DNA of 64,000 nucleotides from Acidovorax sp. GTDB taxonomy: Bacteria; Pseudomonadota; Gammaproteobacteria; Burkholderiales; Burkholderiaceae_C. Below the pieces are notes generated by a model. The model ran no database searches. It saw only the letters and a list, made by a program, of their open reading frames with translations, and was not told the DNA's origin. The stretch lies in NCBI GenBank assembly GCA_031277855.1, contig JAITLO010000035.1, positions 52,557 through 116,556 of the forward strand. The letters run 5' to 3'. This document shows, one piece after another, positions 39,460 to 47,667 of the stretch. Each line of letters begins with the position of its first letter. Position 1 is the stretch's first letter. The translations under genes and the position numbers were made by a program.

Positions 39460-39819
39460 TCAGCGTGAATATTTCGGCTTCCCCGCATGCTTGGCCCGTA
39501 TCCTGGCCATGATCTCCGGCTGGCTGATGCGTGCCAGCTCGGTGTCGGCCTCGGCGTGCATGTCCACGCCGCCGGCCTGGCACAGCGAGGCCAGCGTGAC
39601 CATGACGCCGCCCACCTCCTGCGGTAGCGCGCCGGCGGGGCGGCTGAAGACATAGTCCACCCATTGGTGGGCCTCGCTGGCGCTGCAGCCATTGGCCTGC
39701 ACCAGCTCCAGTGCCTCTTCCAGAAAACGGCGGTTGCGTTCGGCCGGGTCGGCGGCAATCTCGGCGCCAAAGCATTGTTGCAGCCAGGGCTGCACGCGGT
39801 GTTGAAAGCTCTCGCTCAT
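39460..39819 (-). CDS. MazG-like / phage-type NTP pyrophosphohydrolase family protein
   Basis: A 119-residue all-alpha protein. It resembles phage and prophage MazG-like (DUF550-type) proteins: ERNRRFLEEALELVQANGCS with an ExxE-type metal-site helix, EAHQWVDYVFSRPAGALPQE and VGGVMVTLASLCQAGGVDMH. The C-terminus is rich in Lys/Arg. The start could be ATG 39819 (MSESFQHRVQPWL) or an earlier ATG at 39963; I prefer the former for family length. Its isolation between repeats suggests a phage remnant or a nucleotide-depleting defence gene; function is not shown. Confidence 0.65.
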   Translation of the reverse strand: MSESFQHRVQPWLQQCFGAEIAADPAERNRRFLEEALELVQANGCSASEAHQWVDYVFSRPAGALPQEVGGVMVTLASLCQAGGVDMHAEADTELARISQPEIMARIRAKHAGKPKYSR

Positions 39820-39940
39820 GTCATGGGTCCATTTGCTGCGCCAACGGCGTTCCCATTCCGGGCTGTGCAGCAAGGCAAACAGGCGCTCACCATGTCTTTC
39901 CCAGGCATGGCCGGCCAAGGTGCAGCTGTGAGTTTTTACT

Positions 39941-39971
39941 AAAAATGGCTGCTGATGCAGCATACATCAGC
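39941..39971. repeat. Family C hairpin repeat
   Basis: AAAAATGGCT then GCTGATG, a 7-base loop (CAGCATA) and CATCAGC. The flank and the CAGCATACA core resemble the units at 5158 and 23831. Confidence 0.5.
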
Positions 39972-40663
39972 ACTGATAACTATCGATTAGCCATCAATTG
40001 GTGCGCTCATCACCATCAGGCCTGCGCATGATGGCATCCTCTTTCCCACGCCCCAGATAGCGTTTTCAAATATCACAGCGCTTGATTTATCAACCGCTAT
40101 TCCAAATTGGTAAAACGAAAAAACTCGATTATCAAGGTTTCTTAATCTTCATCTTGGTCGTTTGCTTGATTCTTGTAAGCTTACTTTTCCCTGACATTCA
40201 TTATGGTGAATACAGGAAATTTCAGTAATTTCTGAAATTAAAAAAGGTTGCTTGGGATTTAGTCTGGGAATGCCGTTGGCAACAACGCACGGCATATCCC
40301 GTGCAAGGCCTTGGCCTTGTGTCTTGCCTTCCGCTACGGCGGCCTGGTTGCACCTGCAGCCAGCAGGCGCTCATTTGTGGTGTCACTGATAGATAAGCCC
40401 TTGGTGCAAGCCTAGGCCGCTGCATTGCCATTGCAAAACAAGACAAAGGAAAAAGTGGAGGGAAAGGGTATGGAGTTCAACCGCTTGCGGTTATCAAACC
40501 CTTGATGGATTGAATCTATGACAGTGCGCACTCTCATTTTCTTTTCATGGATTTTGATTATCCCTGCGCACTCCTGAATATCTCTCTTTCCCCGCCTCCC
40601 AAGCAGTTGCTGTATTGCCTGCAGCACCAGCCATTGATTGGCACGACATAAGAAGTCCATGCG
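39972..40663. other. AT-rich gene-free region upstream of the Mo-hydroxylase operon
   Basis: About 690 bases with no convincing gene. AT content is clearly raised between 40045 and 40245. A palindrome AAATTTCAG/CTGAAATT at 40217-40239 is a possible operator. The region presumably carries the operon promoter, but no clear -35/-10 pair can be assigned. Confidence 0.5.
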
Positions 40664-41299
40664 ATGAAATTCACACTCAACGGAAAAATGGTGGATGCCA
40701 ACAAGGCATCCGGCGACACGCCATTGCTTTATGTGCTGCGCAACGACATGCAGCTCAACGGCCCCAAATACGGCTGCGGCCTGGGCCAATGCGGCGCCTG
40801 CGCCGTGCTGATTGACGGCAAGGTGGCGCGCTCCTGCTCGGTGCCGCTGTCGGTGGTGCAGGGCAAGGAAGTGACCACGCTGGAAGGGCTGTCGCCCACC
40901 GCCACGCAGCAGGCCCAGGCCGGTGTGGCCCAGGAGCCTCAGTTCAAGGACATGCAGGACACCAGCTTTGCCGTCAAGGCTCCCGCCACGGCCGCGCCCA
41001 TCAAGCTGCACCCGGTGCAACAGGCCTTTATCGACACCCAGGCCGCGCAATGCGGTTACTGCGTGAACGGAATGATCATGTCGCTGACTGCCTTGTTTGA
41101 TAAGCGCCCCAACGCCAGCAACGACGAGATCAAAAAGCAGCTGGCCCACCACCTGTGCCGCTGCGGCACACACCTGGAAATTCTGGACGCCGCCTACCGC
41201 GCCCGCACGCTGATTGCCCAGGGCCATAGCGTGAAAGCCGCTGCAGCCACCGTGCAAGCCGCTTGTGAGCAACCCACCTGTGCCAAGGAGCAGGCGTAA
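40664..41299 (+). CDS. [2Fe-2S] subunit of periplasmic molybdenum hydroxylase
   Basis: A 211-residue electron-transfer subunit of the xanthine dehydrogenase family, closest in type to isoquinoline 1-oxidoreductase alpha and nicotinate dehydrogenase small subunits. Cluster II cysteines are in GCGLGQCGACAVLIDGKVA and RSCSVP; cluster I in AAQCGYCVNGMIM and LCRCGTHLEI. It is longer than the usual about 155 residues: an Ala/Gln/Pro insert between the domains and a C-terminal tail ending in Cys-rich EQPTCAKEQA. It has no signal of its own, so it probably rides with the Tat-exported large subunit. Its stop overlaps the next start by one base. Confidence 0.93.
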   Translation: MKFTLNGKMVDANKASGDTPLLYVLRNDMQLNGPKYGCGLGQCGACAVLIDGKVARSCSVPLSVVQGKEVTTLEGLSPTATQQAQAGVAQEPQFKDMQDTSFAVKAPATAAPIKLHPVQQAFIDTQAAQCGYCVNGMIMSLTALFDKRPNASNDEIKKQLAHHLCRCGTHLEILDAAYRARTLIAQGHSVKAAAATVQAACEQPTCAKEQA

Positions 41300-43605
41300 T
41301 GTTTGGAAAAAAAGACAAGGCGCTGGAATCCAGCCCCGCACAACTGACACGCCGCCAGCTGCTGAAAACCGGCGGCCTGATCATGGTCAGCGCCGCTGCC
41401 ATGCCGCTGGCCACGCTGGCCAACGGCCCGGTGCTGCAGCCGCCCATGGCGGCGCAAGGCCCTTTCCCCGTGCCCGCCGGCACGCTGGTGGACAGCTTTA
41501 TCGCCATCAGCGCCAATGGTGAAGTCATTGGCTACAACGGCCACGTGGACCTGGGCACCGGCATTCGCACCTCGCTGGCGCAGATGATTGCCGACGAGAT
41601 CGACACCGATTTCGCCCGCGTGCGCATGATCCTGGGCCACACCAGCCGCACCCCCGACCTGGGCCCCACGATTGCCAGCGACACCATCCAGAACTCGGCC
41701 ACGCCCATGCGCCAGGCCGCTGCCCAGGTGCGCCAGCTGCTGCTGGACCTGGCTGCCAAGCGCTGGAATGTGCCGGCCAAGCAGCTGCGCACCGAAAACG
41801 GCTTTGTGGTTGGCGCTGGCAAGCGCATAGGCTATGGCGAGCTGGCCGCCGGCCAGGACCTGCATGTGGACCTGGACATCCATATGCCGCTGCGCTCCAG
41901 CAAGGAGCACAAATACATCGGCAAATCGGTGCAGCGCGTGGACATTCCCAACAAGGTGCTGGGTGCGCTGACCTATGTGCACGATGTGCGCCTGCCAGAC
42001 ATGCTGCACGCCCGCGTGGTGCGCCCGCCCTATACCGGCGCCGACTACACCGCGCCGCTGGGCAACAGCCTGATCTCGGTGGACCACGACTCCATCAAGC
42101 ACCTGCCCGGCATCGTCAAGGTGGTGGTCCAGGGTGACTTCATCGGCATCGTGGCTGAGCGCGAGGAGCAGGCCATTACCGCCATGCGCCAGCTCAAGGT
42201 GAAGTGGAAGGACTGGGCCGGCCTGCCCGATCTGAGCCCCACCGGCCTGCGCGACGCGCTGATCCAGAACGAGAAGACCGAGCGCATGCTGCGCGAGGAT
42301 CCGGACTTTGCCGAGGCCAGCAAAAAGGTCAAGACAGCGATCGAGCGCGACTACATCTGGCCCTACCACATGCACGCCTCCATCGGCCCATCCTGCGCCG
42401 TGGCCCATGTGGTCGATGGCAAGGTGGAAGTCTGGAGCGGCACCCAGAACCCGCACGATCTGCGCAAGGAACTGGGCAAGCTGGTGGACCTGCACCCCGA
42501 CTTCGTCAATATCCACCGCCTGGAAGCCTCGGGCTGCTATGGCCGCAACTGCGCCGACGACGTGGCTGCCGACGCTGTGCTGCTGGCCCAGGCCGTGGGC
42601 AAGCCAGTGCGCGTGCAGCTGATGCGTGAGCAGGAAGCCGGCTGGGAGCCTAAGGGCACGGGCCAGCTGATCCGCGTCAGCGGCGGTGTGGACGACAAGG
42701 GTGGTGTGGCGGCCTACCAGCTGCAGACCAGCTACCCCTCCAACCTCTCGCCCACGCTGGCCCTGGTGCTGACCGGCAAGGTCAAGAACGAAAAGCGCGT
42801 GCTGCAAATGGGCGACCGCACCTCGGTACCGCTGTACGACTTTCCCTCAGTGCGCATCGTCTCGCAAGACGCGCCCCCCATCGTGCGCGCTTCGTGGCTG
42901 CGCGGCGTCTCGGCCCTGCCCAATGTGTTCGCACACGAAAGCTGGATCGATGAGTGCGCCTATCTGGCCCAGGAAGACCCCATCGCCTACCGCCTGCGCT
43001 ACATGAAGGACCCACGTGCCGTGGGCGTCATCAAGGCCGCACACCGCCTGGGCAAGTGGCAGGACGGCCCGGCCCACCGCAATCCAGCGCCAGCCGACCA
43101 GAAGATCGTGCACGGCCGTGGCTTTGCCTATGCGCGCTACTTCCACAGCAAGTTCCCCGGCTACGGCGCGGCCTGGGCCGCCTGGGTCTGCGATGTGACG
43201 GTGAACCGCGAAACCGGTGAGGTGAAGGTGGACAAGGTCTATGTCACCCACGATTGCGGCGCCATGGTCAACCCCGCCGGCGTGCGCCACCAGGTGCACG
43301 GCAACATCGTGCAATCCACCAGCCGCGTGCTCAAGGAATTCGTCACCTTCGACAAGCAGGGCGTGACCTCGCTGGACTGGGGCGGCTACCCACTGCTGCG
43401 TTTTGACGAGCTGCCCGAAGTCGAGATCGAGCTGCTGGAGATGCCGCACGAAGAGCCCATGGGCGCCGGCGAATCGGCCTCCGTGCCCAGCGCTGCGGCC
43501 GTGGCCAACGCCATCTTCGACGCCACCGGCGTGCGCCTGACCGAAGTGCCCTTCACCCCCAGCCGCGTGCTGGCCGCGTTGAAGCAGGCCAAGTCCAGCC
43601 AATAA
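41299..43605 (+). CDS. Molybdopterin-binding subunit of periplasmic hydroxylase (IorB/nicotinate dehydrogenase type)
   Basis: A 768-residue catalytic subunit of the xanthine oxidase family. The N-terminus carries a twin-arginine signal (LTRRQLLKTGGLIMVSAAAM), so it acts in the periplasm. Family landmarks include NGHVDLGTGIRTSLAQMIAD, SGCYGRNCADDVAADAVLL and YVTHDCGAMVNPAGVRHQVH. The catalytic-glutamate segment is MGAGESASVPSAAAVANAIF. With a cytochrome c subunit next door, electrons probably leave through haem to the respiratory chain rather than to FAD/NAD. Substrate (nicotinate, another N-heterocycle or an aldehyde) is not decidable. Confidence 0.93.
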   Translation: MFGKKDKALESSPAQLTRRQLLKTGGLIMVSAAAMPLATLANGPVLQPPMAAQGPFPVPAGTLVDSFIAISANGEVIGYNGHVDLGTGIRTSLAQMIADEIDTDFARVRMILGHTSRTPDLGPTIASDTIQNSATPMRQAAAQVRQLLLDLAAKRWNVPAKQLRTENGFVVGAGKRIGYGELAAGQDLHVDLDIHMPLRSSKEHKYIGKSVQRVDIPNKVLGALTYVHDVRLPDMLHARVVRPPYTGADYTAPLGNSLISVDHDSIKHLPGIVKVVVQGDFIGIVAEREEQAITAMRQLKVKWKDWAGLPDLSPTGLRDALIQNEKTERMLREDPDFAEASKKVKTAIERDYIWPYHMHASIGPSCAVAHVVDGKVEVWSGTQNPHDLRKELGKLVDLHPDFVNIHRLEASGCYGRNCADDVAADAVLLAQAVGKPVRVQLMREQEAGWEPKGTGQLIRVSGGVDDKGGVAAYQLQTSYPSNLSPTLALVLTGKVKNEKRVLQMGDRTSVPLYDFPSVRIVSQDAPPIVRASWLRGVSALPNVFAHESWIDECAYLAQEDPIAYRLRYMKDPRAVGVIKAAHRLGKWQDGPAHRNPAPADQKIVHGRGFAYARYFHSKFPGYGAAWAAWVCDVTVNRETGEVKVDKVYVTHDCGAMVNPAGVRHQVHGNIVQSTSRVLKEFVTFDKQGVTSLDWGGYPLLRFDELPEVEIELLEMPHEEPMGAGESASVPSAAAVANAIFDATGVRLTEVPFTPSRVLAALKQAKSSQ

Positions 43606-43620
43606 GACAGACAAACACCG

Positions 43621-44940
43621 ATGAAAACAGCCAAGAAAATCATCTACGGCGGCCTGGGCCTGGCCGCGCTGCTGGCCGGCGGCTTTTTTGCCGTCACCCA
43701 CCACGCCGAAATCGCGCCGCGTGCGGCGGCCGATGTGCAGGAGTTCTCGCCCGCGCAGATTGCCCAGGGCAAGCTGCTGGTGGCCATGGGCGACTGCGCG
43801 GTCTGCCACACCGCCAAGGGCGGTGCAGAAAACGCGGGCGGCTTCCCCATGCCCAGCCCCTTCGGCCTCATCTACTCCACCAACATCACGCCCGACCCTG
43901 AAACCGGCATCGGCAAGTGGTCGTATGAGGCTTTTGAGCGCGCCATGCGCCACGGCATAGACCGCGAGGGCCGCAACCTCTACCCGGCCTTTCCCTACAC
44001 CGCCTTCACCCGCGTGACCGATGAGGACATGCAGGCCATCTACGCCTATCTGATGTCGCAGCCGGCGGTGAAGAACCAGGCGCCCAAGACTGATCTGGGC
44101 TTCCCGTTCAACATCCGCCAAGGTGTGGCGCTGTGGAACTGGAAATATCTGACGCCCGGCCCCGTGGCGCCCGATGCCAGCCAGACTCCGGAATGGAACC
44201 GCGGCGTCTACATCGCCGAAGGCTTGGGCCACTGCAGCGCCTGCCACTCGCCACGCGACCAGTTTGCCGGCGAGAAAAAAGGCGTGTTCCACCTGGCTGG
44301 TGGCTCGGTCGAAGGCTGGGATGCGCCCGCGCTGACCTCGGCCACGGCGGCCCCCCTGCCCTGGACGCATGAAGACCTGCTGAGCTACTTCCGCACTGGC
44401 ATCTCCGCACGCCACGGCGTGGCCGCAGGCCCCATGGCTCCGGTGGCCCATGGCCTGGCCCAGTTGGGCGAGTCCGATCTGCAGGCACTGACGACCTACA
44501 TCATGTCGTACAAGGATGCCAAGGCCGAGCCGGGCGATGCCCAGGCCCTGGTGCAACAGGCCAACGACACGCTGCGCGTGCCGGCCGATGCCGAAGGCCT
44601 GCGCCTGTACCAAGGCGCTTGCATGAGCTGCCACAGCAGCGACCCCAAGGGTCTGCTGGCCGACACCACATTCGGCAGCCGCCCGCAGCTGGTGCTGAAC
44701 ACCAATATGCATGCCGACTCGCCCACCAATGCGGTGCTGGTGATGCTGGAAGGCATTCAGTCTCCGGCCCACCCCGAGCTGGGCACCATGCCCTCGTTCC
44801 GCTACACGCTGAGCGATGCGCAGATTGCCACCTTGCTCAACACCATGCGCAGCCAGTACGGCCTGCCCGAGTGGCAAAACCTGCAACCCACCGTGGCCAA
44901 GCTGCGCGCCGAAACCGATCCGGCCAAGGCACAGCACTAA
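43621..44940 (+). CDS. Three-haem cytochrome c subunit
   Basis: A 439-residue protein with an N-terminal membrane anchor/signal (GLGLAALLAGGFFAV) and three c-type haem sites: CAVCH at residues 59-63, CSACH at 205-209 and CMSCH at 334-338. It matches the cytochrome partner of alcohol, gluconate and nicotinate dehydrogenases that passes electrons to ubiquinone or an oxidase. It lies 15 bases after the Mo subunit. Confidence 0.94.
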   Translation: MKTAKKIIYGGLGLAALLAGGFFAVTHHAEIAPRAAADVQEFSPAQIAQGKLLVAMGDCAVCHTAKGGAENAGGFPMPSPFGLIYSTNITPDPETGIGKWSYEAFERAMRHGIDREGRNLYPAFPYTAFTRVTDEDMQAIYAYLMSQPAVKNQAPKTDLGFPFNIRQGVALWNWKYLTPGPVAPDASQTPEWNRGVYIAEGLGHCSACHSPRDQFAGEKKGVFHLAGGSVEGWDAPALTSATAAPLPWTHEDLLSYFRTGISARHGVAAGPMAPVAHGLAQLGESDLQALTTYIMSYKDAKAEPGDAQALVQQANDTLRVPADAEGLRLYQGACMSCHSSDPKGLLADTTFGSRPQLVLNTNMHADSPTNAVLVMLEGIQSPAHPELGTMPSFRYTLSDAQIATLLNTMRSQYGLPEWQNLQPTVAKLRAETDPAKAQH

Positions 44941-44950
44941 GCCCCGATCT

Positions 44951-44986
44951 GCTGCCGCGCTCAGCGCGGCAGCTACGAATTTTTTT
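44951..44986 (+). terminator. Intrinsic terminator after the cytochrome c gene
   Basis: GCTGCCGCGC, loop TCA, then GCGCGGCAGC, followed six bases later by seven T residues. It separates the structural genes from xdhC. The rest of the 250-base gap shows no other feature. Confidence 0.8.
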
Positions 44987-45190
44987 GGCTCCCCACAGAG
45001 GATGTGGAATGCCTGCAGGAGCGAGCCCAGGCAGTCCGGCAGGCGATGAATCCCACCCCACAACGGCCAGACAGCGCTTCAGGCGCGGCGTGTGCCCGCA
45101 GACAGTACTTCGGTACGGCAAGGGCGCACAACAAAGCATGAAGCGCTGCATGGCCGCCTCACAACGAGGCAACAGCCCAAGGATTTCCCA

Positions 45191-46345
45191 ATGAACCACA
45201 TCGACATCACCGTGCTGGAACAACTGCAGCGCTGGCGTGCACAGGGCCAGCACGCCGTGCTGGCCACGGTGGTGCGCACCTGGGGCTCCTCACCCCGCCC
45301 CGTCGGCGCCATGATGGCGCTGTGCGAGAACGGCCAGAGCGTGGGTTCGGTCTCGGGCGGTTGCATCGAAGACGATTTGCTGCAGCGTTTCACCCGCGTG
45401 GGCACGCAGATGCAAGGCGCCACCTGCTGGGCCCAGGCTCCGCAGCGCGTCAGCTACGGTCTCACGGCCGATGAGGCCCACCGCTTTGGCCTGCCCTGCG
45501 GCGGCACGCTGGAGCTGGTGCTGGAATTCGACCCCGACCCCGTGCATTTGCAGGCCCTGGTGCAGCAGTTGCATGGCGGCGCCCTGGTGCGCCGCAGCCT
45601 GGACCTGGCCAGCGGCCGCGTCACGCTGCGCGCCACCACCACACCCGAAGAGCTGCGCCTGGACGCACACAGCCTGCACAACGTGCTGGGCCCGGGCTAT
45701 CGCATGCTGCTGATAGGCGCCGGCGCACTGGCCGAGTACCTGGCCACCATGGCGGCCTTCAACGGCTTTGTGGTGACGCTGTGCGACCCGCGCCAGGAGT
45801 ACATGGACTCGTTGCAGCTGCAAACGGTGCAGCGCACCACGGCGATGCCGGATGACGCCGTGATCGCCTTCCGCCCCGATGCGCGCAGCTGCATCATCGC
45901 CCTCAGCCACGACCCCAAGCTCGACGATATGGCCCTGCTCGAGGCCCTGCACAGCCCGGCCTTTTATGTGGGTGCCATAGGCTCGCGCCGCAACGCCGCC
46001 AGCCGCCGCCAACGCCTGCAGGAGCACTTCGACATCACCGCCGACGCCATGGCGCGGCTGCACTCGCCTGCCGGCCTGTTCATCGGCAGCAAGACGCCGG
46101 CCGAGATTGCCGTCAGCATCATGGCCCAAATCATCGCTGCGAAAAATCTCCCCCCTGAGGCGCTGCACGCCTTCCCCCCGCTCTTCGCGAGCTGCGCTCG
46201 CGGGCAGGGGGACGACACCGGTGCTGCGGGGCGGCCCTTGCACGGTGTCCCTGGCGAAAGAGGTCTCGGCATGCGACTGGGGGGTCTTGCTCCGCACGAG
46301 CCTGATCTTGCACCCTCGCCCGCTTGCGGGAGAGGGCTGGGGTGA
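45191..46345 (+). CDS. xdhC: XdhC/CoxI-family Mo-enzyme maturation factor with repeat-derived C-terminus
   Basis: A 384-residue protein of the family that inserts sulfurated molybdenum cofactor into hydroxylases. The N-terminal XdhC_CoxI domain has HAVLATVVRTWGSSPRPVGA and VGSVSGGCIEDDLLQRF. The Rossmann-like C-domain has RMLLIGAGALAEYLATMAAF, YVGAIGSRRNAASRRQRL and GSKTPAEIAVSIMAQIIAA. Homologues end about here. The last 65 residues, from LPPEALHAFPPLF onward, are translated from a family A repeat (46148) and a family B repeat (46304). ATG 45191 follows a region with weak ribosome-binding potential. The gene is separated from the enzyme subunits by a terminator. Confidence 0.9.
   Translation: MNHIDITVLEQLQRWRAQGQHAVLATVVRTWGSSPRPVGAMMALCENGQSVGSVSGGCIEDDLLQRFTRVGTQMQGATCWAQAPQRVSYGLTADEAHRFGLPCGGTLELVLEFDPDPVHLQALVQQLHGGALVRRSLDLASGRVTLRATTTPEELRLDAHSLHNVLGPGYRMLLIGAGALAEYLATMAAFNGFVVTLCDPRQEYMDSLQLQTVQRTTAMPDDAVIAFRPDARSCIIALSHDPKLDDMALLEALHSPAFYVGAIGSRRNAASRRQRLQEHFDITADAMARLHSPAGLFIGSKTPAEIAVSIMAQIIAAKNLPPEALHAFPPLFASCARGQGDDTGAAGRPLHGVPGERGLGMRLGGLAPHEPDLAPSPACGRGLG
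46148..46258 (+). repeat. Family A 3'-end repeat, copy 5, inside the xdhC reading frame
   Basis: CTCCCCCCTGAGGCGCTGCA, CTCTTCGCGAGC and a tail GCTGCGGGGCGGCCCTTGCA, as in the copies at 20424 and 2904. It is in the same orientation as xdhC, but here it is read through. Confidence 0.78.
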
Positions 46346-46355
46346 GGGGGCTTTA
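46304..46355. repeat. Family B C-rich stem repeat overlapping the xdhC stop codon
   Basis: CACCCTCGCCCGCTTGCGGG then AGAGGGCTGGGGTGAGGGGG. The TGA inside it ends xdhC. Reverse of the unit at 23896. Confidence 0.65.
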
Positions 46356-46367
46356 TAAACTTTGGAT

Positions 46368-47000
46368 ATGCCATCTCTTGCCACCGATGTCACCGCCGTG
46401 CTGCTGGCCGCAGGCCAGGCGCGACGCTTTGGCAGCGACAAACGCCGCCTGCCCTGCCCACCCCACGACAGCCTGATGGCCGCCGCACTGGCGCCGCTGC
46501 AGGCCGTGTGTGGCCGCGTCATCGTGGTGCTGCGCCCCGGCGATGCCTGGGGCGCGTTGCAATGCCGCAGGCTGGGCGTGGATGTGGCCTGGTCGTTCCA
46601 ACACCATCTGGGCCAGGCCGCCTCGGTGGCCGCAGTGCTTCCCCATCTGGCCGGCAGCGTCAGCCCAGCCATGCTGGTGGCCCTGGCCGATATGGGCCAG
46701 GTACAGGCCGGCACGCTGCGCCAGCTGATAGCGGCCTGGCGCGCCGCGCCGGATCGTCTGGTATTGCCACACTGCCAGGGCCGGGCCGGCAATCCCCGTA
46801 TCATTCCGGCGCCGCTGTGGCCGCTGCTGGCCAACGCCACCGGTGACGAAGGCGTGCGCCGCGCCCTGCCCTGGGCCCAGGCCTTGCAGCTACCCGTCCA
46901 GGACGCCGGCGTGCTGCAGGATGTGGACACGCCGCAAGATGCACAGCAGCTCGCCACGCGCAACGCCTCCGTATCCTGCCCATTGAATCCAGCCCCTTAA
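46368..47000 (+). CDS. MobA/MocA-like molybdenum cofactor nucleotidyltransferase
   Basis: A 210-residue NTP transferase with the Rossmann-type signature TAVLLAAGQARRFGSDKRRL, ALADMGQVQAGTLRQL and CQGRAGNPRIIPAPLW. It is of the CTP:molybdopterin cytidylyltransferase (MocA) type, which makes the cytosine-dinucleotide cofactor used by hydroxylases like the one encoded here. ATG 46368 follows the repeat-derived end of xdhC by 22 bases, with no ribosome-binding site visible. Confidence 0.85.
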   Translation: MPSLATDVTAVLLAAGQARRFGSDKRRLPCPPHDSLMAAALAPLQAVCGRVIVVLRPGDAWGALQCRRLGVDVAWSFQHHLGQAASVAAVLPHLAGSVSPAMLVALADMGQVQAGTLRQLIAAWRAAPDRLVLPHCQGRAGNPRIIPAPLWPLLANATGDEGVRRALPWAQALQLPVQDAGVLQDVDTPQDAQQLATRNASVSCPLNPAP

Positions 47001-47005
47001 AAAGT

Positions 47006-47093
47006 GAGCTGCTTGTGTATATACGCCCTGGTTTTCAAGCTATTTAAGGCTTGAAAACCAGGATGTATATGCACCAGCCGCTCCTGTTTTTTT
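47006..47093. terminator. Long inverted-repeat hairpin with T-run
   Basis: The inner stem CTGGTTTTCAAGC/GCTTGAAAACCAG is a perfect 13 bp with an 8-base loop. Outer arms (GAGCTGCTTGTG with CACCAGCCGCTC, and TATATAC-like parts) extend it imperfectly to about 40 bp. It ends in seven T residues, so it probably terminates the operon. It fills nearly the whole gap between the neighbours. Confidence 0.8.
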
Positions 47094-47107
47094 ACAGCCC
47101 CTGACGC

Positions 47108-47509
47108 ATGAAATCCTCCATACGCATCGTCGATGTCGACCGCCTGGAAACCTGGAGCAAGTACAAGCCTGGCCTGTGCGACAGCTGCGCCGCCAACTGC
47201 TGCACCATGCCGCTGGAGGTGCGTCTGCCCGAGCTGGTGCGCCTGGGCCTGGTGGATGCATTCGAAGTGGAAAACATCGAGCCCAAGCTGATTGCCAAGC
47301 GCCTGCTGAAGCTGCGGCTGATCGACCACTTCAACCCCAAGCACGAGATCTTCACCATGGCCCGCCGCGCCAGCGGCGACTGCAACTTTCTGGACGTCAC
47401 CACGCGCCGTTGCACGGTGTATGACAAGCGCCCGGACACCTGCCGGTTGCACCCTAAAAAAGGCCCCAAGCCCGGCTTCTGTGCTTATGGGCGTAAAAAC
47501 ACCCCCTGA
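47108..47509 (+). CDS. YkgJ-family cysteine-cluster protein
   Basis: A 133-residue cytoplasmic protein with a CxxCxxxCC-type cluster near residue 24 (GLCDSCAANCCTMPLEV) and further cysteines in ASGDCNFLDVTTRRCTVYDK, RPDTCRLHP and GFCAYG. This is the pattern of the YkgJ/CxxCxxCC family, thought to bind zinc or an Fe-S cluster. Its biochemical role is unknown. The stop TGA belongs to the first bases of a family A repeat (CCCCCTGAGCC), so that insertion sets its C-terminus. Confidence 0.88.
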   Translation: MKSSIRIVDVDRLETWSKYKPGLCDSCAANCCTMPLEVRLPELVRLGLVDAFEVENIEPKLIAKRLLKLRLIDHFNPKHEIFTMARRASGDCNFLDVTTRRCTVYDKRPDTCRLHPKKGPKPGFCAYGRKNTP

Positions 47510-47612
47510 GCCGCTTCGCGTCTTCCCCCTCTCTGGCTTCGCCGGAGGGGGACGGCACCAGCGCGGCGGGGCGGTGCGGCCGGCGTAGGCCCTTGCGCGG
47601 TGCCCTGGCATG
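47500..47612 (+). repeat. Family A 3'-end repeat, copy 6
   Basis: ACACCCCCTGAGCCGCTTCG, the UUCG-capped stem CCCCCTCTCTGGC/GCCGGAGGGGG, then GGCGTAGGCCCTTGCGCGGT. The CCCCCTGA start supplies the stop codon of the YkgJ-type gene. Confidence 0.78.
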
Positions 47613-47667
47613 GAGCACGCCAATTTCATGCCCACTCCGTGAAAACCTTTTTTTCCGATTGCTCGCC

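Noticed and set aside
45092..45190. Earlier in-frame start for xdhC
   Set aside because: Adds residues unlike the family; MNHIDITVLEQLQRW at 45191 matches the usual start.
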